Source of the DNA: Ceratobasidium sp. AG-K
Taxonomy: Eukaryota; Basidiomycota; Agaricomycetes; Cantharellales; Ceratobasidiaceae
DNA length: 64,000 nucleotides
Assembly: GCA_037039685.1 (NCBI GenBank)
Contig: JAWNGF010000002.1
Coordinates: 2,356,001 to 2,420,000 of the forward strand
Direction: 5' to 3'
Part shown: in pieces, positions 52,759 through 64,000 of the stretch
How positions within the stretch are numbered: position 1 is the first letter of the stretch
Layout: the number at the start of each line of letters is the position of its first letter
Program-made: the position numbers and the translations under genes
Notes under the pieces: generated by a model
Seen by the model: the letters and a program-made list of their open reading frames with translations, nothing else
Told to the model about the DNA's origin: nothing
Databases searched by the model: none

Positions 52759-54444
52759 ATGGCGCAACCACAGTCGTTTATTGGGTGCGTACACAGTCTC
52801 CTATACTCGTGTACACGCCGTCTGCGCTTCCAAAACGCGCTACAGAACCAATACCCAAGTCCAATGAGCTTACATGTGTCTGTTATAGTGCGCGTATATC
52901 ACTCACGTCTGTCGCGGACATCCGCTACAAGGGCATCCTGATGGGCATTAACCATGCCGAGTCTACGATTCAGCTGTCTGATGGTAATTAGACTCTCGAT
53001 CGGCATGTGAATCACACAAACAACTCATTCATGTCATTCAGTGGTGTCTATGGGCACCGAATCGCGTCGCCCACCGGCAGAGTTTATTCCTCCATCCGAT
53101 ACGTCGTACGGGACGGTGGTATTCAGGGCAACTGAGGTCAAGGATCTTGCTATCGATCCGACGCCTCCCTCGGCGGGACTGTTCAGGGATCCTGCTGTGC
53201 TGGGTGTAAGTTGATTATTCGCCGCTCGGTTTAATCATTAATTCTCATTTTGGATCAAATTTACTTCAGACTGGACCGCAGCCCCCAGGTCCATATGGAG
53301 GATACCCTCAGCCTGGTTATGGCCAGATGCCAATGGGCCATCCTGGCGGTCCTCAAAATGGCCCGCCTCGGGGAATGGCGCCGCCTGGCCCTCATGGTGG
53401 TTATCCCCAACCGCCGCCGCCAAGGTACATGAATGCACCCCCGCCCCAAAACGCCCCTCCCACACAGGCTGGGAAGCCAAATGACCAGACCGCTCAATCC
53501 GCTGCTGCACCTACCACCGCGGAAGCAGCGCAGCCCCAATCTCAACCCCAGGCGCAAGCTCAGCCACCTCGTGCTTCGCCTTCTGTACCAGCTCCCACCG
53601 AGGCTACCAACGATGGCGCCGGTTCTAGCGCCAGCAGGCCTAACGCTGCAGTTCGCTCGGCTTCGGCTACCTTGGAGAAAGTTGAGCGCGCCATGGATGA
53701 GTTGAAGCAGCCAGCTCCTCATCATGCAATACCCCCGGCACACACGGGGCGTGGGGGACGTCGTGGAGGTCGCGGAGGAGGAGCTCAGTCTTCCGCTGCT
53801 CGAGTACAAATTCCGGATACCGCGTTTGACTTTGAAGCCATGAACGCCAAATTTGACAAGGCTAGCCTACGACCTAACGATTCTGATAGTGATAGCGATT
53901 CGGAGAGCGAGGACAACACGCCCGAGGATGAAGACAAGAAAGAGAAGGCAGCCAAGTTTTACAACCCCCAGAAAAGCTTCTTTGATGACATTTCGAGCGA
54001 CTCGAACTTTAAGAATGAGGGAGGGGCCAATGGTGGCAGAGGTACGCCAATTAGCCAACACAATCCGCATCTTCTGACGACTGCTTCTCAGGCCGCGGCC
54101 GTGGGCGTGGAGGAGCATTGGGTCGTCAACGCCGGGAGGAGGAACGAAACCGCAACATGAGCACATTCGGCGAGACCGGCATTGGGGGAGGCTCCAACGG
54201 GTTTGGATATGGTGGTTTCTCCGGAGGGTAAGTCATTTTGATGAGATAGCTCTGGACAAGTCTTTGATGCTGCCTGCGATGAACAGCCCGGGGGGCGGGT
54301 TCCAAGGGGGCAACGGCGGACGCGGGCGGCGCCGCTGGGGAGGAGGACGCGGAGGAGGAAACAGGGTATGCGTCTTTGGCGAAGAAATTCACAAGCATAA
54401 ACTAAGTATTTTTTTACAAGGGGCGAGAAGCAGCACGTTCTTAG
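52759..54444 (+). CDS. SCD6: LSM14/Scd6 RNA-binding translational repressor
   Basis: The LSm14 domain opens the protein: MAQPQSFIGARISLTSVADI, RYKGILMGINHAESTIQLSD, SMGTESRR, FRATEVKDLAI. A long Pro/Gly/Gln-rich region follows, then RGG repeats (GRGGRRGGRGGG), the FDF box (DTAFDFEAMNAKFDKASLR), the TFG-like box (KFYNPQKSFFDDISSDS) and C-terminal RGG motifs. Scd6/Rap55 proteins bind decapping factors and Dhh1 helicase in P bodies and repress translation. Exons: 52759-52784, 52889-52983, 53042-53205, 53270-54041, 54092-54227, 54287-54365, 54421-54444; sum 432 codons. The last 24-nt exon (GREAARS) is the least certain: it is preceded by an acceptor after a T run. Confidence 0.92.
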
Positions 54445-54862
54445 TGCTCACAAAACAACTTTATCCTTGCTCTTATATTATGTTGAGGTATGGGTGTCGA
54501 GGGATCCTGGTTCACGCACTGTACGATTATGTAACCTACTGAGAAGCGCCAGGGGTTAGCAAAGTGGGAGCTGTCAATCTACTTGGTTCTTCTCCTTGTC
54601 CAAATTCGAGGTTATCTCCCAGCTTCCACGAGAGACTAAATTTCGTTGTGGAGAGTGTGAAATTCTATACTTGGTTTATAGCGGGCCCGTTTATTTCGCT
54701 TGTCGATTCTACGCTATAGCTCCTTCACGGGTTGAGTCAATCAAGTTGTTTGTAAGAGACCATTGCCATGAATGCCACACGTACGTGTTGTAGCAACCGT
54801 GTTGTGAATATACCGGCGATCTAACTTTTCACATAGCTGGTTTTGATGAGTCTGATGCTGGT
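54445..54862. other. Intergenic, upstream of methyltransferase
   Basis: No supported gene. The open frame before the chosen methyltransferase start (GFDESDAG) could belong to a short upstream exon. Confidence 0.4.
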
Positions 54863-57006
54863 ATGTCCACACACTCAACAGCTGTCCGTAGTGAACTTGA
54901 ACATGGCTTCGGTAAAGGCTCTGTTATTGACGTATCAACTGGACAAACTACCGCTGGGTCTATTTACTCCTTTTCTTCATCAAGAGATGGATCCGCTATG
55001 CTTCGAGAGGCAGATGGGAGAATATTCAACTCACAGAACGAGTTATATTATCTCCCAGCAGGTACGTTATTCATTTTTCTGGGTCGGTCATTCAACCAAT
55101 TCACCGATTGCCAGATGACATCGAATTTTCCCGCCTCGACAAACAGCATCTTGTGCACTTGCTGGGGAATGACGGCCTTTTTCACCGGGGAATCGCTGAT
55201 CGCGTTAGAGCCGTGCTTAGCCCCAGCAATCCAACTCCAGACGGAAGCCCGAGGAGAGTACTGGACCTCGGTGTGTAGGTAATGCTGACAGCGAGGAATA
55301 TCACTAACGTTCCTCCCGATTGTCGGTCGCGCTCAACTAGGATGTGGGGGCGGTAATTGGTATCCTGTTCACTATTCTTCTGTCATGTTTTGAATCTTAA
55401 CAAGCTCAATTAGGGCCATTTCTATGGCCCTGGAATTCCCTCAGGTTGAAGTGGTAGGGGTGGATCTAGCTCCAAATACAACGAGGTAAACCCAGCCTTG
55501 GTCAGGTTGTTATTCTATTAATATCCAACAAACTTAGACCACCCCCACCCAATTGTCGGTAAGGAACATCAAATTAGGGAATCCCGGCGGGACTAACCAA
55601 AAACATAGGTTTGAATTTGACGATGTGAGCACCAGCTGTTTGCTTTCTGTGCTTAGGTTGGCTCAGCTGGTCACAGTTCAATCTCGGCATGTCACATTAT
55701 CATGGGATGTTTGATGTAGTACACGCACGCAGCTGCGCAAATGGGGTATGCTGTCGCCCAATCTTGCCCATACATTGGTTGAACAACTTCTTTTTAGGTT
55801 ACCGACTTTCGAGAATTTATCCAGGACATGGGGCTTTGTTTACGTCCAGGCTTGTGCATTCATCCACTCTTTGCGACGGAAATCTAACTGACAGGTAACA
55901 TCCGTTGGTTAATAGGCGGTGTTGTACTCGTAATGGAGGGGGATTTCCAGTTACTTTCACCCACACGAGAGCCTCAGGAGATTGCCTATGCGGATGGTAA
56001 CCCCAACAAGAGTTGGATGGCAAGACTTTTGTTTGGTTAGTGTTGTACCGTCGCTGTTGTGGGCCTGCATATGAGGCAATAGCTTTCTTAACACAGAGGC
56101 GCATGTTACCATGGGGAGCCGTGGCTCGCAGGTGGATGCTGGTGTGAACTTATACACTTGGCTGTGCCAGAACGCGCTATTTCAGGATCAAGATGGGGCA
56201 AAGATTGTTTCCCCAGTTGGGCCATGGGAGCGAGGTACGAGCGACCAAGTGCAGAGCACCTTCAGAATGCGCTGATGCAAGGCAGGTCGCACCGCTGCCG
56301 AGACTCGAAAGCTAGAAATCATCGGGGAGTTAATGCGGCAAAATTCATTGGTACGTATGCATTTTGTACATAGAGGCTAGCAAGGATACACAATCTCAAC
56401 CCTCACAAGGAATTTGTTCGAGCGCTCAAGCCGGTCCTAATAACAGAGGGTTATTCTACGGAAACTGTAGACAGATTTATTACAGGCGCAGACAAAGGTA
56501 CTTCGATCACACATGACCCAGAAAACCACTTGAATCATCCGGTTTTAGAGCTGTCTACTCTTACTCCTCCCATGTATGCACAGGTGAGGATGAGTTCGAT
56601 TCATGTGCTCCAATGTGTGGTCCATTGAAACCGCCGACCTCAATTCTCACTAGTGGCACTATGCTTGGGCAATTCGCAAATCAGACCCCGAATCCGGTCC
56701 GGCCCCCTCCGGTGAAGCAGCGGCTCCCCTCGGAGATGTGTCTGCATCTCTGCCATACGCGCCCACCACGCTACCACATCCAGCTGATTCTATCCCAGGG
56801 CCGAGTCACCAGGGAAACACACCGTCCCTCACACTTCCGCAAGTAGCGGTTCTGAAAGGATGGCTGACGTTGGACTCTGGGCGGCCCAAAGCACGGAAAC
56901 ATCTGCAACGCTTGGACCTGATGTCGGAAGCGACCATGACTCCCAAGGAGAATTTGATGCAGTTAGTGATGGGGACACAGATATTGAGAGTATAGTTGAG
57001 GAGTAG
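54863..57006 (+). CDS. LaeA-like SAM-dependent methyltransferase
   Basis: A class I methyltransferase fold. Blocks: ELYYLPADDIEFSRLDKQH, motif I VLDLGCGGGNWA (assembled over two introns), VVGVDLAPNTTRP, FEFDDFNLGMSHYHGMFDVV, HARSCANG, VLVMEGDFQ, ELMRQNSLEFVRALKP. The order fits the fungal LaeA/TAM-type family, many of which regulate secondary metabolism or modify small molecules; the substrate here is unknown. About 13 exons were traced; the first is 54863-55061. One intron (near 55852) seems to start with GC (CAG|GCTTGT), a weak site, but no GT alternative keeps GVVLVMEGDF in frame. Near 56845 the frame becomes unclear: one frame ends at 56995, the other gives a more natural acidic tail (GEFDAVSDGDTDIESIVEE) ending at 57006. 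A small error may lie between. Confidence 0.75.
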
Positions 57007-57229
57007 ACATAATAATTGTGTTGTATACGGGCCTACCGCCACGTCGGTCTTCAGTTAGGTTTGTTTGTATCATCTCCTATGTAGCGCTGTGATGGATTTG
57101 AAATGGCTGCACTCATTTTTGCCTTTTGCGTTCGTTGACGAAATGTAAGCACCTTGTCTCTGCCAGTTATTCGATAGGGAATTCAGCCATACATTGCTTT
57201 ATACTTCTTCCTTAGCTTCGTAATACGTC

Positions 57230-58067
57230 ATGAGCGTTCTACGACCGTTTCGTGCTACAGACCTATTCAAGTTTAACAACGTGCAAGTTGATTTGGGCAT
57301 TTCTGGATGCTTAAGGTTGCCGATGTACTGACGATCAGCATCCCTCATAGCAACTTAGACGTATGGACGGAGACAGTAAGTCCATACCCTTGTGTAACCC
57401 ATTCGGTCCTAATTACGCCGCTTAGTAGTATAGTATTACATTCTACCTATCGTACCTTGCAAAATGGCCCGAGTTGTGTGCGGCAGAGATTTCACCGTCG
57501 GGGAAAATGATGGGATATGGTATGACACTATCAAACTGTGATAGAACGCAAGACCAGATCCTTATTATTGCACCCGATCCAGTCATTGGCAAGGCAGAGG
57601 GCCTAGGAACCGAGTGGCACGGGCATGTCACTGCAATCACTGTTGCACCTGAATATCGTCGCCTATCCGTGGCAAGGAGGATGATGGACTACCTAGAGCT
57701 TGTCTCTGACGAACACCACAACGGTAAGAGTCCCTCTATTCTCTTTAGTGCTTGTAGCTCACCTGGTAGAATCTTACAGGCTGGTTTGTTGACCTCTATG
57801 TCCGGTGCAGCAACAAGATTGCAATAGATATGTATGAAGGAATGGGTTACTCGGTGTACCGCAGGGTCAAACAGTATTATACGGTTCAATTACCTGATAA
57901 CCAAGATGACGAAGACGCATTTGGTCTGTAATTTCCCACTAGATGTGCATAAGTTGCTAATGGTTTTGTCTAAAGATATGCGAAAACCACTTTCTCGCGA
58001 CACAGGGAAGCGGTCGATACGAGCCAACGGACGCGACATGATTGTGAGCGCTAGTTCTGTCTCCTAG
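57230..58067 (+). CDS. NAA20: NatB N-terminal acetyltransferase catalytic subunit Naa20
   Basis: A GNAT enzyme that acetylates protein N-termini beginning Met-Asp/Glu/Asn, acting with Naa25 on the ribosome. Sequence: MSVLRPFRATDLFKFNNVNL, DVWTETYSITFYLSYLAKWP, CAAEISPSGKMMGYVIGKAE, HGHVTAITVAPEYRRLSVAR, MDYLELVSDEHHNGWFVDLY, VRCSNKIAIDMYEGMGYSVY. Exons: 57230-57282, 57351-57375 (25 nt), 57429-57519, 57583-57723, 57780-57923, 57976-58067; sum 182 codons (181 aa, usual size). The first intron starts with GC (CGT|GCAAGT). In the acetyl-CoA motif R/Q-x-x-G-x-A/G the sequence reads RRLSVA, with Ser (codon TCC) where family members have Gly. This may weaken cofactor binding or be tolerated. Confidence 0.93.
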
Positions 58068-58331
58068 AAAATCCTCAGGTTTTTCGCTTGCTTCTTTTGT
58101 ATCCTTGTTCCCGAAGTCATTTGGTGTGATTTGGCTTAGTATGTGTGCATATCAGTATTGCATTACTCTCCAATCAGAAACTGGGTTGTTTGGTCCAAAA
58201 TATTCAAAACGCATGTTGTCAAACCTGGTCGTACAACAGTAGCCCAAGTGCATCGTCAAAAGCAATACAAAATCGTGATTCAAATAAGTAACAAAATAAA
58301 AAGTGAAGCAGCCAAGGCCAGATCGACGAAT

Positions 58332-60153
58332 CTAAACCTCAAATCTGCCGAAATGCGTATCATGCGGTAGTGTTGCGATGATTGGACTCTTACTACCACT
58401 CGAGATTGGGCTCATCTCAATGTCGGCCTCTTTCCCCTTTCCTTTTCCTATCGATGATTTGGGGGAAGTATTATCGCTGGGGGCTAGTTCTACCTGGGAA
58501 TAAAATCCGGTCGCCTCCACCTCTTGCATTTGAGCAACGACGGCTTCGTCATTGCTGACGGTCCACTGTGTAAGAGTGGGCAATACTCGGGCTCGCCCTA
58601 CCGGAGCACCGTGCTCATACCGACCTCCCGGGTTGGTAGAGACATGGTACTAACCTCGGATGAGTCGGGAGTTGAGCTCAACCCACGCAGATTCAGAAGG
58701 ATACGAGAGGCCATTACTGTCGGTACAGCAATAGCGAAACTAAATGAAATGTCAGCTTAGCGCTTTGAACGTCTCGTATACATACCCAATACCAGCTTCA
58801 AGCAGCCCAGCTGGTGCAAGCAACCAAATCAAGGCGTTCGTTAACAACGTGCAGAACATCCTTTGTGAAAGCCTATGAGCGTATGTGCACGTACATAAAC
58901 GTCTCACTTACATGGAGAAGTAAACGACGCCGTCCCTGAAGAAGAGTTCGATGACTGGTGTATGCGTGACTTTGGAGCGGATATGGCCAACAGTCTTATA
59001 CAACGTAAGACCTAGGAGTATACTAGGTTCATCTTTAGCAAAATACTCTATTAGATAGTCTGATTGGCCTACGTTTCGAATATCTGCAACGTTTATTTAA
59101 GTATTTGAAACAGTACGATGGGGATTTAAAGACTGTACCAATGGTGAAATATAATAGCCCCAGAACCAATCGGGCAATCCGACGGGGTGACACCCCTTGT
59201 ACCAATTACTACCGGAAGATTAGTACCTGGATTGGGTAAGTCGACGGTGTCGCTCACCCTGGCCGCTCAAAAATATTAATCCGTTGAAGTCCTAATTGCA
59301 TAAGCACGGACCTAGAAGCTTATTCTTTAGCGAACCAGTACTAGTAACGTAGGCGAATGAGTCCTTACATCGTCGCAATATTGCATACAGATCCTGCTAC
59401 GAGTAGCGCTAGCATGATTTTACTGCCACGGTATAGCGCATAGAGTCTGAAGTTGTGTGAACATATGACCGGGGGGTTTACCATTTCCCGCGCACCGAAA
59501 TATCATAACCATTTCAGCCGATGCCTTGGCTATAATGCCAGCGGCTCCTTCGAAATGGATCCACCTCTGGCATCTAGAATATTTGTTAGCACTATGGTGT
59601 CGAATAATATGTGAGTGATCTTACACTGGGTATGGCGGGGTGTTCGTGAAAACTAATGAAACATGTAAAATCAGACTGAACCAAGGTCCAAAGCGACAAT
59701 CTACCTGTCGTGTTAACTCTGGTCGGAGACAAGTCAGACACGCTACACAAGGAGAAGGCACAGGACTCACAACAGTGATATCGGGCCCGTGTATCTGTTC
59801 TAAACCGCAGTTTAGTAGGATGTATTGTTCTATGCCTAGCTCAACTTACAAATAGAAACAGCCCCTTGGCCAGTGACCAAGGCGATTTCCATATTCTCTC
59901 TACTTCTTGGTCAAGTGTGATTGCATGATCAAAGCTACGCCGGAATGGAGGTGAGATAAGAGGGAAAGATTCAACCCTAGCTCACTTACAGTAGAAACGC
60001 GAGTGATGCAACTAGACCATGACGATCGTTTAGTCACCCCGAGGCCAACAAATGATAATTCATATACTTACTTTCGCAATAGATCGAAGCCGTAGTATCC
60101 TTCCACAAGGTCCCCAGTTCAAGCGCTTGGACTTCGAGGCTACTGTTGGACAT
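58332..60153 (-). CDS. DUF6533-type seven-helix membrane protein
   Basis: A fungal receptor-like membrane protein of the DUF6533 group, expanded in Agaricomycetes and of unknown function. In transcription order: MSNSSLEVQALELGTLW, EIASLAFLL, the signature FDHAITLDQEVERIWKSPWS with AKGLFLF, RWIHFEGAAGII, RLYALYRGSKIMLALLVAG, YKTVGHIRSK, TPVIELFFRDGVVYFSM, MFCTLLTNALIWLLAPAGL, FAIAVPTVMASRILLNLRG, then a cytosolic Ser/Lys-rich tail (KSSIGKGKGKEADIEMSP). About nine exons. The blocks match the family order, so the gene is likely real, but not every exon edge between 59020 and 59900 could be fixed, so total length is not certain. It converges on the Naa20 gene. Confidence 0.78.
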
Positions 60154-61678
60154 CTCTTGAGGCGATAGAGTCTACTAGTAAGTTTATACCGCAAGGCGAG
60201 CCGCCGAGATCGAACCGTGATGGCTGTCCAATAATTACAAAACAGAGAGGACTAGTCGTGCACGTGGGATTATTATAGAAATAAACGCTCGGTAAAGATA
60301 GCGTAAGAAAATATGATTGGACCCACCGAACACGTCGGGGGTGCTTGGTCCCAGCTATAAACCCTTCGTCTTGGTGAATTATTGGCCTATATATGGCAAG
60401 AATGCAATGGGAGAATGGCTCTGGTTCAAGACTTTTGGCAAAGTGAGCTTATACGTGGAGCGTGAGAACTGAAAAAAAAAGCCTATTGGAAGCTACAGGA
60501 ACAATGACACCAGCACTGAGCGGTAAAACGTGGCCATCAGCGCCGAAGGCTCATACTAACATATTAATACAATGGACCGGTGTGCTGAAAATATCGGACC
60601 AGAGGCGTCCGGTGTGCGACAGTAACTCAGTTTGGCGTGGAGAGCAAGCCCCTTGATCGTGCACACATGCGAACGGGAAGACTTGAAAACCGGGACGTTC
60701 AATATGGTATGTGCACTCAGGCTGATGCTTTGTATCACGAATCCAAACAAGTTTTAACACTATTGGGTTCGGTGAACACGCTCAATCTCAGATGTGGTCC
60801 TGGTTAGTCACATGACACCCCTTTTTTAATATATATATAAAATACAATTTGTATTCCGGCCTTCTACGAGAGTATATGGCACGGAAGACACCGGATGCCG
60901 GGCAAAGCAGAAGCAGAGGCAAAGAGGAATAGAGCGGTAACAACCCAGGATCACATGACACCCTTGTCCTTCTGCATTGCAACCACCCTTGTGGGCTCAG
61001 TTGGCCCGGCGCCATTATGCACACTGCCAGCTTGTATAACCTATCCATCTTCAGAGAGTGCTCGATACGGGCTCACGATATACTAGTGCTAACTTCTTCT
61101 ATCAACTCCTATTGAGTCTCTGACCTTACGTGAATGTATACTACATGTTGTTTTGGGGCGAGTACCCAAGTGCCCTTGTTAATGCGCAAGGTCATTCCAT
61201 GCAAGTATAGGGGATCTCTCACGTCCTAATGTCCAATAGTTGGCACTTTGACGATCATTATGAAACTAGTCAACATCTGATTGATTTCGCATGACATCAC
61301 GAGCAAGAGAGATGCAGGCGCTTTCTCGCGTTCCGTCTGCCCGACTTGCCCATTATCACGTTGCTTGGGTATTCAACAAAGGCGCAGGGATGCCCCCTCT
61401 CCACGTGGAGGGTACAACTCTGGGTGTTGACTTCTCCCTAGTGGATAAACGCTTTACTTCAGTCATAGATCAGATCATGACCAAAAGCTCTAAGAGCATA
61501 CGAATGCAGTCCAGGTAACGCCTCAGCGGGGTTTGGTATTTCAACGACATACTCGGCAGGGTTCCGAGGAGATGAGTAGTCTCCCAGGAGTTCGACTATG
61601 CCTATAAACTCCCGACTTTGCCCCCACTTCCTTAGATTTGTAGCACTCATCCCCGTCTCTCGAGAAGCGTTCATAGTC
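60154..61678. other. Intergenic, AT-rich tract
   Basis: No gene supported. An A/T run with a (TA) repeat lies at about 60822-60841, and the 13-bp word TCACATGACACCC occurs at 60808-60820 and again at 60951-60963. Frames such as 60462-60656 have no family support. Confidence 0.45.
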
Positions 61679-63443
61679 ATGGACAAACCTCTCCAGCCTG
61701 ACAATTTCTGCGGCGATTCACATGGGGGGGACGTTTTTACGCCATTGAACTGGTCAATGAAGGAAATCAAGAACGCTATACCATCTCGCCTTTTTTGTCC
61801 GTAACACCCTTCGGAGCCTGACCTATCTAGCTCGAGATTTGGTCCTCGCCGCAGCGCTATGGAAAGCAGCTTCTTTCATCGACCCAGTTCTCTCCCAAAC
61901 TGGGGATGCACACTTTTTTAAACGGTCATTATTCGAAGGATTCCGTTGGACAGGATGGCTAACATAGTAAGTGCAATTTATAGCTTGTTTGGAGTTTGAT
62001 GTATCGAACTTCCCTAGTTGGTGGTTTCAAGGACTTGTTTTTACTGGGTGGGTAAGTTACTATTGCCTCAAACTTCGTTAACGGTGAAACCATGTAGAAT
62101 TTGGGTGATTGGACATGAGGTAAGGAAGCGAGAAACCGTGACATTCTAAACTAATACATTTGAAGTGTGGACATGGTGCTTTCTCATCATCCCGGGTACT
62201 CTGTGATTGGATTGGATTCGCCCTACACACTGTATTATGGACACCATATTTCTCGTGGTAAGCGTCAATTAATCAGCTATTGTTGCTCTACAGTCTGATT
62301 CACTGCGCAACTACAAGGAAAATCTCGCATCATAGGCACCATAGTAATCATGCGTCCATGGAACGGGACGAAGTTTACGTTCCACCTACACGCAAAGACT
62401 TGAATGTGCCCGCTATGCCCAACTCTGAAATCGACTGGGACGAGATTTTTGGTGACACTCCAATCTATACGCTCTTCCTTCTGATACGGCAACAATTGCT
62501 GGCATTTCCAGCATACCTTTTGATGAATGTCTCGGGTAAGAAGCTTGTATGCGTCCGCTCTTAACCTAACCAAGCCTTTTCAAATGCATAGGGCAGAAAG
62601 GATATCCCCGTTTTACTAACCACCTCAATCCCAATTCGATTATTTTCAATAAATCGCAACGTCGGGCTGTGATTATATCGAACTGTGGCATATTAGCCAT
62701 GGTCTTGCTTGTGTACTTGAGCTGTCAGAGGTATGGTTGGGTTGCCGTAGTCAAGTATTACGGGATTCCATGGCTGGCAGTCACCCACTGGTTCGTCATG
62801 TAAGCATGCGCTCCCCGAAGCGATTGGGTTTCGCTAAATGTCCTTTCAGGATAACCTATCTGCATCATACCCACCCTCTCTTGCCCCACTATCGTAATGC
62901 CGAGTGGTCGTTTCAGCGTGGGGCGGCAGCAACTATTGACCGGTGCGTACTCTGTACCTTATCACCTTGTTAGTTCTAGCTCACGCTTCTCAAACAGTGA
63001 CTTTTTGGGTTGGCAAGGGAGGCTCTTCTTGCACGATGGTGAGTTAAGCATCTACTTATTGGTGGTTGACGAATAACAATCACTCGCAGTCGCTCATTTC
63101 CACGTTGTGCACCACTTCTTTCCCCAGATACCCTGGTGTATGTTGGACTTACCTTCCCATTGCACGTGCCTAACAGTGTTCCATAGATCACGGGGCTGAG
63201 GCAACACAGTACCTCGCAGCGTTCCTGGGTGATCATTATATGCGCTCTTCCGAGCCCGTCTTTCGGGCGCTGTGGGACACTTATAATGAGTGTCAATTCG
63301 TAGAAGACGATGGTTCGTTCTTTCCTCGAAAAACCTAAGTTGCAAATTTGACCTTTGTCTTGACTACAGGTAATATCTTGTTCTACCGAAATAAAAGAGG
63401 CGAAGCAAAGAGATGCAGCACTCGTGAAGGCAGCACCTCGTAA
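61679..63443 (+). CDS. FAD2: Delta-12 fatty acid desaturase
   Basis: An ER membrane enzyme that turns oleic into linoleic acid. All three histidine boxes are present: HECGH (in GHECGHGAFS), HHRHH (in [12 protein letters not shown]), and HVVHHFF (in [16 protein letters not shown]). Hydrophobic spans lie between them ([35 protein letters not shown]). The C-terminus reads [20 protein letters not shown]. Exons include 61679-61966, 62018-62047 (30 nt), 62098-62119 (22 nt), 62166-62257, 62318-62535 and 62592-62799; further exons end at 63443. In exon 1 the T run at 61791-61796 has one T too many: with five Ts the frame continues [17 protein letters not shown], with six it stops. The start could also be at 61598, 27 codons upstream in the same frame. 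Confidence 0.9.
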
Positions 63444-64000
63444 AAATCACTTGTAATTACTCTACAAGCGAATACATTTCTTGTAAGGCCCCTACTTCGG
63501 TACTCCGGCATTGAGCTTGTCGCAGTTACGTTGGAGACGCTCGCTTGAACTCTACTCGAAGTTCGCTTTTGAAATTAGCCACCAGTTGGAATCAGCTGAC
63601 CTTGCTTCGCCATGCAGGCGAGCTCCCGAAGCCAGCTTCGTCGCCTACTTTTCTCAAATTTTTGAACGAATTTTGTGATCTTCGTAACATTCACGAGTCA
63701 GCAACTATCCTATTGAGGAGTGTGGTCCGGCTGCATCGAAGGAGGAAGAGGTCCAAGGCTCTTTCAGTCACCTCAGGTCAGCTCTAATTAGCTGCTATGG
63801 GACTTCAAGGGCAGTGTTCCATTACTTTTTGCCGCATAGTACTTAGTGGTCATGCCCGCGTTAGAAATGCATTTCTCGGAAGCACAGGAAGCAGCGGAGG
63901 GTTGCTCTATGACTGACGTCACTGGTCGAAAGACTGAAATATTCTCTCGGCTAGGAATTGCACGCTGAACTCAAAAATCCTCGAGAATAGAACGTAGGTC
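63444..64000. other. 3' flank of the desaturase gene, no gene
   Basis: One 80-codon plus-strand frame (63545-63787) has no recognised motif and lies in the 3' flank; I cannot support it as a gene. Confidence 0.4.

Noticed and set aside
60181..60260. tRNA-like T-loop (GGTTCGATC on the minus strand)
   Set aside because: No matching acceptor stem or anticodon arm could be formed around it.
60808..60963. Repeated 13-bp word TCACATGACACCC flanking an AT-rich tract
   Set aside because: Considered as ends of a small mobile element, but there are no inverted repeats or target-site duplication, and 13 bp may be chance.
63545..63787. 80-codon plus-strand frame
   Set aside because: Lies in the desaturase 3' flank with no recognised motif.

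Overview
This window is nuclear DNA of a filamentous basidiomycete, most likely an agaricomycete of the Rhizoctonia/Thanatephorus type. The evidence is very dense, short introns (mostly 48-60 nt, with CTAAC/CTGAC-like branch motifs), a DUF6533-type seven-helix protein, a GN-rich secreted family typical of Agaricomycetes, a CBM1-bearing glycosidase, and homocitrate synthase of the alpha-aminoadipate lysine route. Genes are packed on both strands. All gene models below were spliced by hand from reading frame, splice sites and family motifs; where the exon lengths sum to a multiple of three the model is well supported.

Layout. 1-2066: secreted GN-repeat protein (+). 3364-7730: SWI1-like ARID subunit of SWI/SNF (+). 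8083-9402: Saf4/CCDC130 splicing factor (-). 9681-10618: SCP2 sterol-carrier protein with extreme microexons (+). 10978-12247 and 12478-13551: two convergent J-domain genes, the second DNAJC8/Spf31-like. 13.6-17.8 kb: gene-poor, with decayed coding-like pieces. 17777-18583: serine-rich hypothetical (-). 18901-22085: AP-3 beta adaptin (+). 22156-23590: RMI1 (-). 23640-24059: a small gene, KEOPS subunit Pcc1 (+), 49 bp from the RMI1 start. 24241-25845: PA2G4/EBP1-like (-). 25961-26521: NDUFB8 of complex I (+). 26922-28623: homocitrate synthase (-). 28995-30160: ThuA-like (+). 30839-32313: DUF3602 protein (+). 32779-35147: GH27 alpha-galactosidase with N-terminal CBM1 (+). 35359-37490: ammonium transporter (-). 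38196-39379: unknown acidic protein with a frame break (+). 39542-41059: decayed serine dehydratase-like copy, followed by the intact copy at 41445-43093 (+). 43199-44901: adenylosuccinate synthase (-). 46812-48967 and 49538-50576: two tandem HMG-box genes sharing an N-terminal module. 51008-52464: mitochondrial ribosomal protein mL44. 52759-54444: LSM14/Scd6. 54863-57006: LaeA-like methyltransferase. 57230-58067: NatB catalytic subunit Naa20. 58332-60153: DUF6533 membrane protein (-). 61679-63443: delta-12 fatty acid desaturase (+).

The genes are mostly housekeeping (chromatin, splicing, ribosome, trafficking, amino-acid, purine and lipid metabolism) and form no obvious cluster with one job. 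The most striking features concern splicing. About ten introns begin with GC instead of GT, nearly all with the strong GCAAGT form. Several microexons occur, including a 3-nt exon and an apparent 1-nt exon in the SCP2 gene. Separately, at least six genes need a one-base change, mostly in a mononucleotide run, to read through, which points to run-length errors in the assembly more than to true pseudogenes.
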